NCBI RefSeq assembly: GCF_017808105.1
Contig: NZ_JADBHF010000003.1
Location: 124,001-188,000, forward strand
DNA length: 64,000 nt
Source: Brevibacterium renqingii
Lineage (GTDB): Bacteria; Actinomycetota; Actinomycetes; Actinomycetales; Brevibacteriaceae
Reading direction: 5' to 3'
The position numbers and the translations under genes are program-made. Under the pieces are notes generated by a model. It did not search any database. It saw only the letters and a program-made list of their open reading frames with translations, and was not told the DNA's origin. This document shows, one piece after another, positions 53,805 to 61,886 of the stretch (positions are counted from its first letter, which is position 1; each line of letters starts with the position of its first letter).

Positions 53805-53900
53805 GTGCAGGGTGCAGTTGTTCGGGTGCAGAGTGCAGTCGTTCAGCGGTGGAGTGTGATTCCCAATCCTACAGACCCGAACACTATCCCACAGACCCGA
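53805..53900. repeat. Two tandem-repeat pairs upstream of thyX
   Basis: A 21-bp pair (53805-53825, 53826-53846; 18 of 21 identical) and a 20-bp pair (53861-53880, 53881-53900; 16 of 20, both ending acagacccga). Together they cover most of the gap before the next gene. Confidence 0.88.
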
Positions 53901-53925
53901 GCAAAAGGGGTGGATTCTCAGATCG

Positions 53926-54342
53926 CTACCGATATCTCCGACCGAATCTGACCATGAGCACGACCGACCCGCCGCCGAAGAACACGACGCCGACGGCTGC
54001 GGCGATCGTGGCGATCAGCTGCGACCGTCCGGGAGCATCGATGACGATCCCGGTCAGCGTCATCACAACGAGGAATCCGCAGGCGAACGTCAGCAGCACC
54101 GCGGATGTGATGCCCAAGAGCAGTCCGCGCCGGGTGCCCATGCCGACCAGCTGCATGCTGCCGGCCACAATGCCGGCAGCGAAGAATACAGCTACGAAGA
54201 GCCCGGCCATCAGACCCGCGCCGATGAGCATGATCAGTCCGACGACGACGAACAGGCACGAGACGAGGATGAGCAGCACCGCCTCACGCCGCTGTCTGCG
54301 CCAGGCATAGGTGAAGATCGCCTGCAGCTCGTCGTCGCTCAC
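53926..54342 (-). CDS. Four-helix membrane protein of unknown function
   Basis: 138 residues, not recognised. Four hydrophobic segments (about 20-40, 42-62, 72-96, 108-128) and basic ends; Gly-rich. The GTG at 54340-54342 overlaps the stop of the peptidase E gene, so it is the last gene of a four-gene operon. Confidence 0.72.
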   Translation of the reverse strand: MSDDELQAIFTYAWRRQRREAVLLILVSCLFVVVGLIMLIGAGLMAGLFVAVFFAAGIVAGSMQLVGMGTRRGLLLGITSAVLLTFACGFLVVMTLTGIVIDAPGRSQLIATIAAAVGVVFFGGGSVVLMVRFGRRYR

Positions 54343-55187
54343 GGTTCGGCCCGCCCCCAGACCCGGTCGGCGCAGCGCGTCACCGGCCGCACCGGCACCT
54401 GGTCGGAGACGACGAAGGCCCATGCCTCGGGTTCTTCCACCATCACCGAGGCGGCCCCTGCGCGATCGAAGACGACCGCGGCTCCGTCGTCGATGGCCAG
54501 TCCCGGGCCGGGCAGCTCGCCGGAGCCGATCCAGTCATGGAACGTCTCCGCGCGGTCGGCTTCACCGTGGAAGTGCGGGCATGCGCTGCCGGAGATGAAC
54601 CCGAGCCCGTCGTTGAGCGGCGCCAGCTGTCCGAAGGAGTCGGTGGATGAGGCATCGAACCAGCAGTTCGCCCCCGCGCTGATGCCGGCCAGGATGACCT
54701 CGTTGGCGGCCGCCTGTCGGAGGGCATCGTCGACCCCATGCCGTCGCCACAGGGCGAGGAGGTTGACGCTGGATCCACCCCCGACATAGACGAGGTCCAT
54801 GTCCAAGAGCATGCTCGGATCCGAATACTCCTGCCCGGCCTGCCCGAACAGGGACAGAACATGTGTCTCGACACGTTCGGCGAAGGCGTCTTCGAAGCGC
54901 TGGATATAGGCGGGGTCGTCGCCGGAGGCCGTCGGTACGAAGCAGACACGCAGGTCAGAGACCGCGTTCGGGCTCTCCGTCCCGACATCGGGGCGCGGCG
55001 CACGTTTCCGGCGATTCGCCCGTGCCTCTTCTGCCATGTCGAGCAGGCGTTCGTCGATCACGGACTTCCCGTCCTCTGACATCGAGAATCCGCCGCCGCC
55101 GAGGGCCACGATCGTGCCGTCGACTCTCTTCTCGTTGCGAATGTCGGGGCACCCGGTCTCGTTCCTCAGGGCACGCGATGGGTCCAT
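54339..55187 (-). CDS. pepE: Peptidase E (family S51)
   Basis: 282 residues. Nucleophile Ser170 in LAGISAGANCWFD; VYVGGGSSVNLLALW and CPHFHGEADR are the other family blocks, the His lying in HFH. Members cleave Asp-Xaa dipeptides or act as cyanophycinases; the Asp-dipeptide role is more usual at this length. The start at 55187 lies 22 bases inside the lipoate ligase gene; a later start is possible because the first 23 residues are not conserved. Confidence 0.88.
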   Translation of the reverse strand: MDPSRALRNETGCPDIRNEKRVDGTIVALGGGGFSMSEDGKSVIDERLLDMAEEARANRRKRAPRPDVGTESPNAVSDLRVCFVPTASGDDPAYIQRFEDAFAERVETHVLSLFGQAGQEYSDPSMLLDMDLVYVGGGSSVNLLALWRRHGVDDALRQAAANEVILAGISAGANCWFDASSTDSFGQLAPLNDGLGFISGSACPHFHGEADRAETFHDWIGSGELPGPGLAIDDGAAVVFDRAGAASVMVEEPEAWAFVVSDQVPVRPVTRCADRVWGRAEP

Positions 55188-56245
55188 TTGTCGGTCCCGA
55201 ACTTCTCGTCGACGAGGGTCTGCGCCCTCTCCAGCTCGGCCTCGGTGTAGGTGTCGTAGGAGGCGCCGTACCGGGAGGCGAAGGTCTCGGCCATGACGTC
55301 GATGATGTCCTTCCGGGCCTCACCGGTCTGGCTGCGCAGCGGATCGACGCGCTTCTTCGCGCTCGAAACTCCTTTGTCGGAGATCTTCGCCTCGCCGATC
55401 CGCAGGACTTCAACCATCTTGTCGGCGTCGATGTCGTAGCTCATCGTCGCGTGGTGGAGCAGCGTGCCGTCGCGCAGGCGCTTCTGAGCGGCGCCGCCGA
55501 TCTTGCCGCCTGTCGACGAGATGTCGTTGATGGGCTTGTAGAAGGCGTCGACGCCGAGGCTGGCCAGCGCTGCCAGCACCCATTGGTCGAGAAAGACGTA
55601 GGACTCCTCGTAGTCGAGCCCGGCGACGAGGGCGGGCGGGACGAACATCGAATAGGTGATGCAGTTGCCGCCCTCCATGAACATGGCACCACCGCCGGAG
55701 ATCCTGCGGACGACCTGGACGTCGTGCTTCTCCACGCCTTCGGGACGCAGCTCGTTGACATAGGACTGGAAGGCACCGATCACGGTTGCGGTGTCCTCCC
55801 ATTCCCAGAACCGCAGCGTCGGCTTCCTCCGTCCGGCGGCGACCTCTTCGAGCAGCACCTGGTCGAGGGCCACGTTCACCTGGGTCGGCAGGACCTCGCC
55901 GCGGATGACCTGCCAATCGAAATCGGTGAAGTTCGCGGCCGAACCGAGGGCACGGCGGACGACCGTGGCGATGTCGGCCGTCGAGAAGCCGTGCATGGCC
56001 AGCTCGGAGCCGTAGCCGGCGAGCGCGGAGTCGAGTCGCTGGCGCAGTGCCGCATTGTCGGCGTTGACGCTGGCGCCTTCGAGTGCCGGTGCCAGGTCGA
56101 AATACGCTTCTTCGGGTTCGAGGAAGAAGTCGCCGGAGATCTTGACCTCGGTGATGGTCTTGCCGTCGGTGGTCACATCGGCGACCACGAGCTTGCCGCC
56201 GATGACCTTAAATTCGCCGTGGAAGTGCTGCGTCTCGTTCGTCAT
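55166..56245 (-). CDS. Lipoate--protein ligase family protein with accessory domain at the N-terminus
   Basis: 359 residues. The first 80 (FHGEFKVIGGKLVVADVTTDG, EVKISGDFFLEPEEAYFDLAPAL) resemble the small LplA C-terminal/LplB domain. The catalytic domain follows, with LRFWEWEDTATVIG, VVRRISGGGAMF and KPINDISSTGGKIGGAAQKR (the lysine of the ligase). The order is thus reversed relative to E. coli LplA. ATG at 56243-56245 is chosen by the upstream ggga and by its fit to the domain. Ten bases after the oligopeptidase gene. Confidence 0.87.
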   Translation of the reverse strand: MTNETQHFHGEFKVIGGKLVVADVTTDGKTITEVKISGDFFLEPEEAYFDLAPALEGASVNADNAALRQRLDSALAGYGSELAMHGFSTADIATVVRRALGSAANFTDFDWQVIRGEVLPTQVNVALDQVLLEEVAAGRRKPTLRFWEWEDTATVIGAFQSYVNELRPEGVEKHDVQVVRRISGGGAMFMEGGNCITYSMFVPPALVAGLDYEESYVFLDQWVLAALASLGVDAFYKPINDISSTGGKIGGAAQKRLRDGTLLHHATMSYDIDADKMVEVLRIGEAKISDKGVSSAKKRVDPLRSQTGEARKDIIDVMAETFASRYGASYDTYTEAELERAQTLVDEKFGTDKWTHRVP

Positions 56246-56255
56246 GCTTCCCAAC

Positions 56256-58457
56256 CTACTCCCCCGTCAGCGAGTTCCACAGAAAGCGGTAGCTCAGAGC
56301 CCGGGTGAATGCCGTCTGCTCATTGTCCGAGGCCGCCGAGTGCCCGCCTTCGGTGTCTTCGAAGAACCAGACGTTCTCGATGCCCTGTGCCTGCATCCGC
56401 GCGGCCATCTTCCGTGCCTGGACGGGACCGACCCGATCGTCCGAGGTCGCTGTCCAGAACAGCACGGGCGGATAGTCCCGGTCGGCCTCGATGAGGTGGT
56501 ACGGCGAGAACGTGCGGATGAATTCCCAGTCCTCGGCCACGTCCGGGTCTCCGTATTCGGCCTTCCACGAATAGCCGGCGCTGAGCTTCGTGTATCGCCG
56601 CATGTCGAGCAGTGGCACGCCGCAGGAGACGGCGCCGAAGAGCTCGGGGTACTGGGTGAGCATGTTCCCGACCAGAAGGCCGCCGTTCGAACCTCCGGCG
56701 CAGGCGAGTCGTTTCGGGTTCGTCACCCCGCGATCGATGAGGTCACGGGCGACCGCCGCGTGGTCCTCAAAGCATCGGAGCCGGTTCTCCCGCATCGCCG
56801 AGGTGTGCCAGTCGGGTCCGTATTCGCCGCCCCCGCGGATGTTGGCCAGCACATAGACGCCCCTGCGTGCCGTCTCCGCTCCTGTGCGCCGGCTCAGCCA
56901 GCCGATGCCGACGACCGGCGAGTACACGGGGGTGCGGCTGACTTCGAAGCCTCCGTAGCCGTCGAGCAGCGTGGGGTTGCCGCCGTCGAGTTCGATGTCC
57001 TCGTCGCTGATCTGGAAGTACGGGACCTTCGTGCCGTCGGCGCTGGTGGCGAAGTGCTGTTCGACCCTCAGCCCATCGGACGGGAACAGTGCGGCTGCGG
57101 ACTTGATCACCTCGGCGACGGCTTCGTCTCCCTCGGACGAGGGAGCCTCCGAGGCGCCATGCGACGGTGTGCCCAATGTTCCGTACGACAGAGTCGAGGG
57201 GGTGAGGAAGCCTGTGCTGACCATCCAGTAGTCGTTGGCGGTCGCCGGGTCGAACTTGTCGACCGCGGCGAGCCCGACCATGTGATTGGCCGGCACCCCC
57301 GGCAGTGCGGACTCGGCGAAATCGTTTTCGAGGTCGAGGACGACCAGCTTCGACTGCACATCGGCCAACAGCTCGAGGACGAGGAAGTCATGGGTGAAGG
57401 TGAATGACTGCAGCGATGTGTGCTCGTCGGGGGTGAAGATCACCCGAGGAGTGATCTCACCGGCCTTGACGTCGCCGATATCGGCGATGGCGAGTCCTCC
57501 GGCGGGCACCACGGCGGTACCTGCGTCCCAGGACGACTGCGGTCGGAAGAGCACCAGATCGCGCTCGAAACCGACCTGGACGTCGGTCGGGACCTCGACC
57601 GTGGTGATTGCCTCCTTCCACACTTCGGGGTCGGTGGAGACAGTCCCATCGGCCTCCTTGATGTCATCGAGGTCGAGGAAGCTGAATCGGGAGTTGAAGA
57701 AGTCGATGGCGTCATCGAGGACGACCCGATCGGTGGTCTCTGTGCCGGGCCTGACGTCGCTGCCGACGAAGATGGCGACATGGTTACGGGGCACCTCGGC
57801 GACGATCGGAGCCTCGGACACATCCTGCCCGCGTCTGAGCGCTCTGGCCTGGCGGGCGTAGGACGAGGTCGTCAGGGAGTCCTCGTCGGTCTCGGTCGCC
57901 ACGAGCACGGTGTCGTCGTCGAGCCAGGCCAGTCGCGTCTTGGCAGCCGGGATGTCGAAGCCGCCGTCGACGAACTCCTTGTCCTCGAGATCGAATTCGC
58001 GGACACGATGTGAGTCTCCCCCGTCAGGCGACAGCAGGACGAGAGCGCGACGATTGTCGCTGCGGCGGACCATCGCTCCTGACCAGACCCATGCCGTGTC
58101 CTCACGGGCGGCCAGCTCGTCGAGATCGAGCAGCACTTCCCAGTCGGGTGTCGGAGTGCGGTAGCTGTCCCAGGTCGTACGTCGCCACATTCCCTTCGGG
58201 TTCGTCTCGTCCCGCCAGAAGTTGAAGAAGTGTTCTCCGCGTTTGGTGACCATCGGGATCCGGTCGTCGGAGTCCAGTGCGGTGCGCAGTTCGTCTGAGA
58301 TGGCGTCGAAGAGTCCGTCGTGGAAGCGGTCGAGCGTCTTCGCGTTCTGCTTTCTGACCCAGTCGAGCTGTGCTTCGCCGGTGATGTCCTCGAGCCAGAA
58401 GTTCTCGTCGTCGGGCATCTCACCGCTCGTCGTCGGGGCTGTACTCTCTTCACGCAT
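56256..58457 (-). CDS. Prolyl oligopeptidase family serine peptidase (S9A)
   Basis: 733 residues: N-terminal beta-propeller part (about 70-420) and C-terminal hydrolase domain. Triad: Ser590 in GGSNGGLL, Asp674 in TSDDRVG, His706 in EGGHSA. No signal peptide, so cytosolic. Cleaves after Pro in short peptides. The ATG at 58457 is chosen because TAGGAT lies exactly 7 bases upstream; the ATG at 58466 would then be part of the -10 box. Confidence 0.93.
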   Translation of the reverse strand: MREESTAPTTSGEMPDDENFWLEDITGEAQLDWVRKQNAKTLDRFHDGLFDAISDELRTALDSDDRIPMVTKRGEHFFNFWRDETNPKGMWRRTTWDSYRTPTPDWEVLLDLDELAAREDTAWVWSGAMVRRSDNRRALVLLSPDGGDSHRVREFDLEDKEFVDGGFDIPAAKTRLAWLDDDTVLVATETDEDSLTTSSYARQARALRRGQDVSEAPIVAEVPRNHVAIFVGSDVRPGTETTDRVVLDDAIDFFNSRFSFLDLDDIKEADGTVSTDPEVWKEAITTVEVPTDVQVGFERDLVLFRPQSSWDAGTAVVPAGGLAIADIGDVKAGEITPRVIFTPDEHTSLQSFTFTHDFLVLELLADVQSKLVVLDLENDFAESALPGVPANHMVGLAAVDKFDPATANDYWMVSTGFLTPSTLSYGTLGTPSHGASEAPSSEGDEAVAEVIKSAAALFPSDGLRVEQHFATSADGTKVPYFQISDEDIELDGGNPTLLDGYGGFEVSRTPVYSPVVGIGWLSRRTGAETARRGVYVLANIRGGGEYGPDWHTSAMRENRLRCFEDHAAVARDLIDRGVTNPKRLACAGGSNGGLLVGNMLTQYPELFGAVSCGVPLLDMRRYTKLSAGYSWKAEYGDPDVAEDWEFIRTFSPYHLIEADRDYPPVLFWTATSDDRVGPVQARKMAARMQAQGIENVWFFEDTEGGHSAASDNEQTAFTRALSYRFLWNSLTGE

Positions 58458-58464
58458 GCCACCC

Positions 58465-58470
58465 ATCCTA
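58465..58470 (-). promoter_or_regulatory. -10 box of the leaderless prolyl oligopeptidase gene
   Basis: TAGGAT on the minus strand, 7 bases before the ATG at 58457. It would drive the four-gene operon. Confidence 0.65.
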
Positions 58471-58576
58471 GTGAATCCTGTCGCGGCTGCCACTGTGTGC
58501 GGACGGGCGCAGCATGACCAGCCCGAGCTGCCCGACCGGCGCCAGCAGGCCGCGCTGGGTTGACGCCGACGTCTCA

Positions 58577-60196
58577 TCACCTCTGTCTGCGGTGCTCCCA
58601 GGTGCCGATGCACAGGAGTTCTTCGGCAGGACTGAGCGGATCGTCGTCGGCCTCGAATACCTCGACTCCGATGGTCTTCCCGCCGATGTCGATCATCGAT
58701 GGCTGCGAGTCCCGAGGGCGGAACCGCCACGGGATCAGCACATTGATCGACGGATCGGCACCCGGCGGACTGGCATCGGCCCCCGGCTGATCGGTGTGCG
58801 ACGGGTCGGCACCCGGCGGACTGGCATCGGCGCCTGGCGGGCCGGTATTCGACGGAGCGGCACCCGGCGGGTCGGCACCCGGCGATCCGCGGCCGTCCTG
58901 GATGCTGGGAGGAGCGTTCGCCTCCGTTACGACTTCGCCCCGGACCAGTGCAGGGTCGGGGCCGCTGATCGGTTTGGTGCGTGAGCGATAGTGGTGCCCC
59001 GTCGGGGTGATCACCTCGAGCTCATCCGGTGTCGCCTCGTGCCGCCACCCGGAGAGTTCCTTAGCAAAATTGCAGGCGGCGCACAGTCCGGAGGAATTGA
59101 CCCAACCGGTCGTTCCGCCCGAAGCGTACGAATCGGCATGATCGGCATGTTTGATGGGCGCTTCACACCACGGCGACCTGCAGACGTCGTCACGGAAGAC
59201 GACCATGCGCCTGAGCAGACCGGAAAACTCCCTTCGGCGGGAATCCATGCGTACGAGCTGGCCGTCTTCCGGTCGTGTGTACATCCGCCGAACGAACACG
59301 GCCGCCTCGTTCTCGGTCACGAAATCCCGGGCAGCCTGCGCCGGGATCGGACCACATCCCGGGAACCAGGCAGATTCGGCTCCGGGCTCGAACAGACTGC
59401 TGGCCTGCATGATGAGGTGGACTTCTGTGGGCACTGCGGCTGCGGATGCCTGTCCCGTGAGACGTTCGACCAGAAGATCGACGGCGATCTGGCTCTGCGT
59501 CCGACCTGATGATTCTCCGGTGGCGATGAGTGACTGCGCCGACTTCTGGAGATTGGCAAAGGCGGCCACCGCCTGCGGCATCGGAAGCAGCGCCGTCAGA
59601 TAGGCCATGTTCCCCGGGGCAGGGCGCACACTCACCGACCGCTCCTCGACACGACGTTCAAGGTGTTTGACCGCAGCTCGCTGATCGAGCTGTTGGGCCA
59701 GTGCGCGCACTTCGTTCCCGAGTCGCTTGACTCCGGCTTCGGGGAGGCGCTCTGCCATGCGCTCATCGAGTTCGTGCTTCTTCTCGCGCGGCAGCCAATC
59801 GGATTCCCGGACGACGACCCGCGCCTTCTCCTCGGAGATGTCTCCGCTCTTCATCGCCGCATACGTCCTGGGCAGATCCATGAGCAGTGTGCGGGAGAAC
59901 TTCAGCAGCCCATCGCCGCGCGAACGGGAGACCCTGCGCGCCAACGCGATCTCCGCCCCGAGACCGCGGCCCTGCTTCTCACTGGCCACTCCGTCCTCGG
60001 CCTCCCGGTTCCTCCGGAGCATGTCGAAGGTCAGGGTCTCCCGAGCCTGAGCTGCCGCGCTCGCCGAGTTCAACTCCTCCAGGGCGGCGATCCGGTCGAT
60101 CGCCTCTTCCTCGGTCTTCGCCGGCGGCAGTTCGGACAGGGAACGGCGCCACCGATGGATCTCGGTGAGAACGTCCGGAACCTGCTCTGCTTCCAT
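58577..60196 (-). CDS. DUF222/HNH endonuclease protein (13E12 type)
   Basis: 539 residues. N-terminal DUF222 helical part (about 1-270), then an HNH domain: CRSPWCEAPIKHADHADSYASGG, LCAACNFAKE, with Cys pairs for zinc. After it comes a Pro/Gly/Asp-rich repetitive region (PPGADASPPGADPS) and a folded tail ending CIGTWEHRRQR. These genes are multi-copy in many actinobacteria; biological role unknown. ATG at 60196 preferred; TATAGT lies 9 bases upstream, giving almost no leader. Confidence 0.88.
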   Translation of the reverse strand: MEAEQVPDVLTEIHRWRRSLSELPPAKTEEEAIDRIAALEELNSASAAAQARETLTFDMLRRNREAEDGVASEKQGRGLGAEIALARRVSRSRGDGLLKFSRTLLMDLPRTYAAMKSGDISEEKARVVVRESDWLPREKKHELDERMAERLPEAGVKRLGNEVRALAQQLDQRAAVKHLERRVEERSVSVRPAPGNMAYLTALLPMPQAVAAFANLQKSAQSLIATGESSGRTQSQIAVDLLVERLTGQASAAAVPTEVHLIMQASSLFEPGAESAWFPGCGPIPAQAARDFVTENEAAVFVRRMYTRPEDGQLVRMDSRRREFSGLLRRMVVFRDDVCRSPWCEAPIKHADHADSYASGGTTGWVNSSGLCAACNFAKELSGWRHEATPDELEVITPTGHHYRSRTKPISGPDPALVRGEVVTEANAPPSIQDGRGSPGADPPGAAPSNTGPPGADASPPGADPSHTDQPGADASPPGADPSINVLIPWRFRPRDSQPSMIDIGGKTIGVEVFEADDDPLSPAEELLCIGTWEHRRQR

Positions 60197-60287
60197 GACT
60201 CCGACACTATACGGCGGCACTGACACGACTTCATTTGCGCCTGTCTTCCGAGGTCACGCCATCACCACGGGCTCCCGCAGGCACTCT

Positions 60288-61679
60288 TCAGCCGAGTTCC
60301 TCGCCGGTCGTCTCGCGGGCCAGGAGACTCATCATCAGGACTGCCGCGACGACGAGCACTCCGGTGAGGACGAACGTCAGCGTCAGGCCGAGCACCGGCC
60401 ACATGAAGGCTCCGAACACGATCGGGGCGATGCCCGTGGCCACGCGGGAGGCCGCCGAGGCCCAGCCGAATCCCGAACCGCGCAGCCGGGTCGGATAGAG
60501 CTCGGACACGTATGTGTACAGGGCCGGGATCGCGACCTGGACGACGAAGCCGAAGCCGATGATCGTCGCCTTGGCCGAGAACGTCAGCTGCGAACCGGAC
60601 GATTCGATGAACACTGCCGAGGCGACGAGCAGCACCGCCGAGGCGATGGCAGTCGAACCGAGCACCCATTTGCGTCCGAAACGTTCGACGGTGAGCGCTG
60701 AGACCACGACGCCGAGGATTCCGACCGCTGTCATCGAGCCTGTCACGAGGAAGGCCGCCTGATCGGCCAGACCCTGCTGCTTGAGGATCCCGGGAAGCCA
60801 TGTCAGCGCCGCGTAGTAGACGAGGAGGATGGAAACGAAGAGCGACCATGCCACGAGCGTCGTCCTGGCTGAGTGCCGCCACAGCTGCACCAGCTGGCCG
60901 CTCGCGGCGCGCCACCGTCCGTCGGCTTCGTCCCCTGAGCCGGAAGACGCGCTCGCGGGTACGACGTGCGTCCATTCGCGCGCCTCGGCACCGGTGCGTG
61001 CGACCAGCCCGGCGATGACGGCGTCGGCCTCCTCGTAGCGACCGACCGAGGCGAGATAGAGAGGTGATTCGGGAATCCCGAACCGGACGGCGACGGTGAG
61101 CAGCGCCGGCACGATCATGATGAGCATGATCAGCCGCCAGTCGCCGAAGTCCAGCAGATACGCGGAGACGAAGGCGCACAGGGAGGCACCGATCGGCCAC
61201 CAGCCGTCCATGGCCGTGAGCACCCGGCCACGATGCCGGCTCGGAGTGAACTCCCCGACGAGCGCATAGTCGACGGGAATGCATCCGCCGAGTCCGAATC
61301 CTGCGAGGAAGCGGAAGAGGATGAACCATCCGTATGCGGGAGCGAAGGCTCCCGCGACCGTGAAGATCGAGAACACGAGGAGCGTGAGTGTGAAGGCTTT
61401 CTTGCGGCCGATGACATCGGCGACACCGCCCCAGATGAAAGCCCCGAGGGCCATTCCGATGAGATTCGCCGCAGCGATCCAGGACGCCTGACCGACGCTG
61501 AGACTCCAATAGTCGCTGAGGAGCGGGATCAGGAATCCGTTGAGTGCGACGTCCCAGGCGTCGAACATGAACCCGAGCCCGCCGATGATGAAGATGGCGC
61601 CCTGGGTGCGCCATCTCCATGGCAGGTTGGCGATGACTTCGGAGGCTGTCGGTACCGACGCCGAGGTGGTGGTGGACAC
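60288..61679 (-). CDS. MFS transporter, sugar/aromatic-acid porter type
   Basis: 463 residues, about 12 membrane segments. MFS motif A variants GGVADVIGRKKAF and VERFGRKWVLG; FRFLAGFGLGGCIPVDYALVGEFTPSRHRGR is a typical fourth-segment motif. Substrate not assignable. The GTG at 61677-61679 is chosen because TACTGT lies 6 bases upstream; a palindrome just before it suggests control by a regulator not encoded here. Confidence 0.88.
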   Translation of the reverse strand: MSTTTSASVPTASEVIANLPWRWRTQGAIFIIGGLGFMFDAWDVALNGFLIPLLSDYWSLSVGQASWIAAANLIGMALGAFIWGGVADVIGRKKAFTLTLLVFSIFTVAGAFAPAYGWFILFRFLAGFGLGGCIPVDYALVGEFTPSRHRGRVLTAMDGWWPIGASLCAFVSAYLLDFGDWRLIMLIMIVPALLTVAVRFGIPESPLYLASVGRYEEADAVIAGLVARTGAEAREWTHVVPASASSGSGDEADGRWRAASGQLVQLWRHSARTTLVAWSLFVSILLVYYAALTWLPGILKQQGLADQAAFLVTGSMTAVGILGVVVSALTVERFGRKWVLGSTAIASAVLLVASAVFIESSGSQLTFSAKATIIGFGFVVQVAIPALYTYVSELYPTRLRGSGFGWASAASRVATGIAPIVFGAFMWPVLGLTLTFVLTGVLVVAAVLMMSLLARETTGEELG

Positions 61680-61685
61680 GAGGAC

Positions 61686-61717
61686 ACAGTACCCCATTTT
61701 GCGCATAATTGCGCAAA
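61686..61717 (-). promoter_or_regulatory. Promoter and palindromic operator of the MFS gene
   Basis: TACTGT (61686-61691, minus strand) is the -10. TTTGCGCA-taat-TGCGCAAA (61698-61717) is a perfect 8-bp-arm dyad covering about -17 to -36, a usual repressor position. Confidence 0.65.
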
Positions 61718-61886
61718 TGAGTCAGGAAGGTTCTCGCTCAAGAGCGATCGTCGAAGAACACGGCAGGGACCACAGCACCTCCGGTCCGGCAGGTGTCCCG
61801 AGGCTCATGACAAGCACGAAGAGCGAAGGCGGGCACCGCGACCGTGATCGCGATACCCGCCTCAGCGCTGTCAGAGCGGAGCTCCC

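Noticed and set aside
58577..61679. Defence island centred on the HNH gene
   Set aside because: Neighbours are a peptidase operon and an MFS transporter; no methylase, helicase-nuclease or toxin partner is present.
61717..61886. Plus-strand gene starting ATGAGTCAGGAAGG between the MFS gene and ilvE
   Set aside because: The frame continues antisense into ilvE with no recognisable domain and poor third-position bias; probably spacer.
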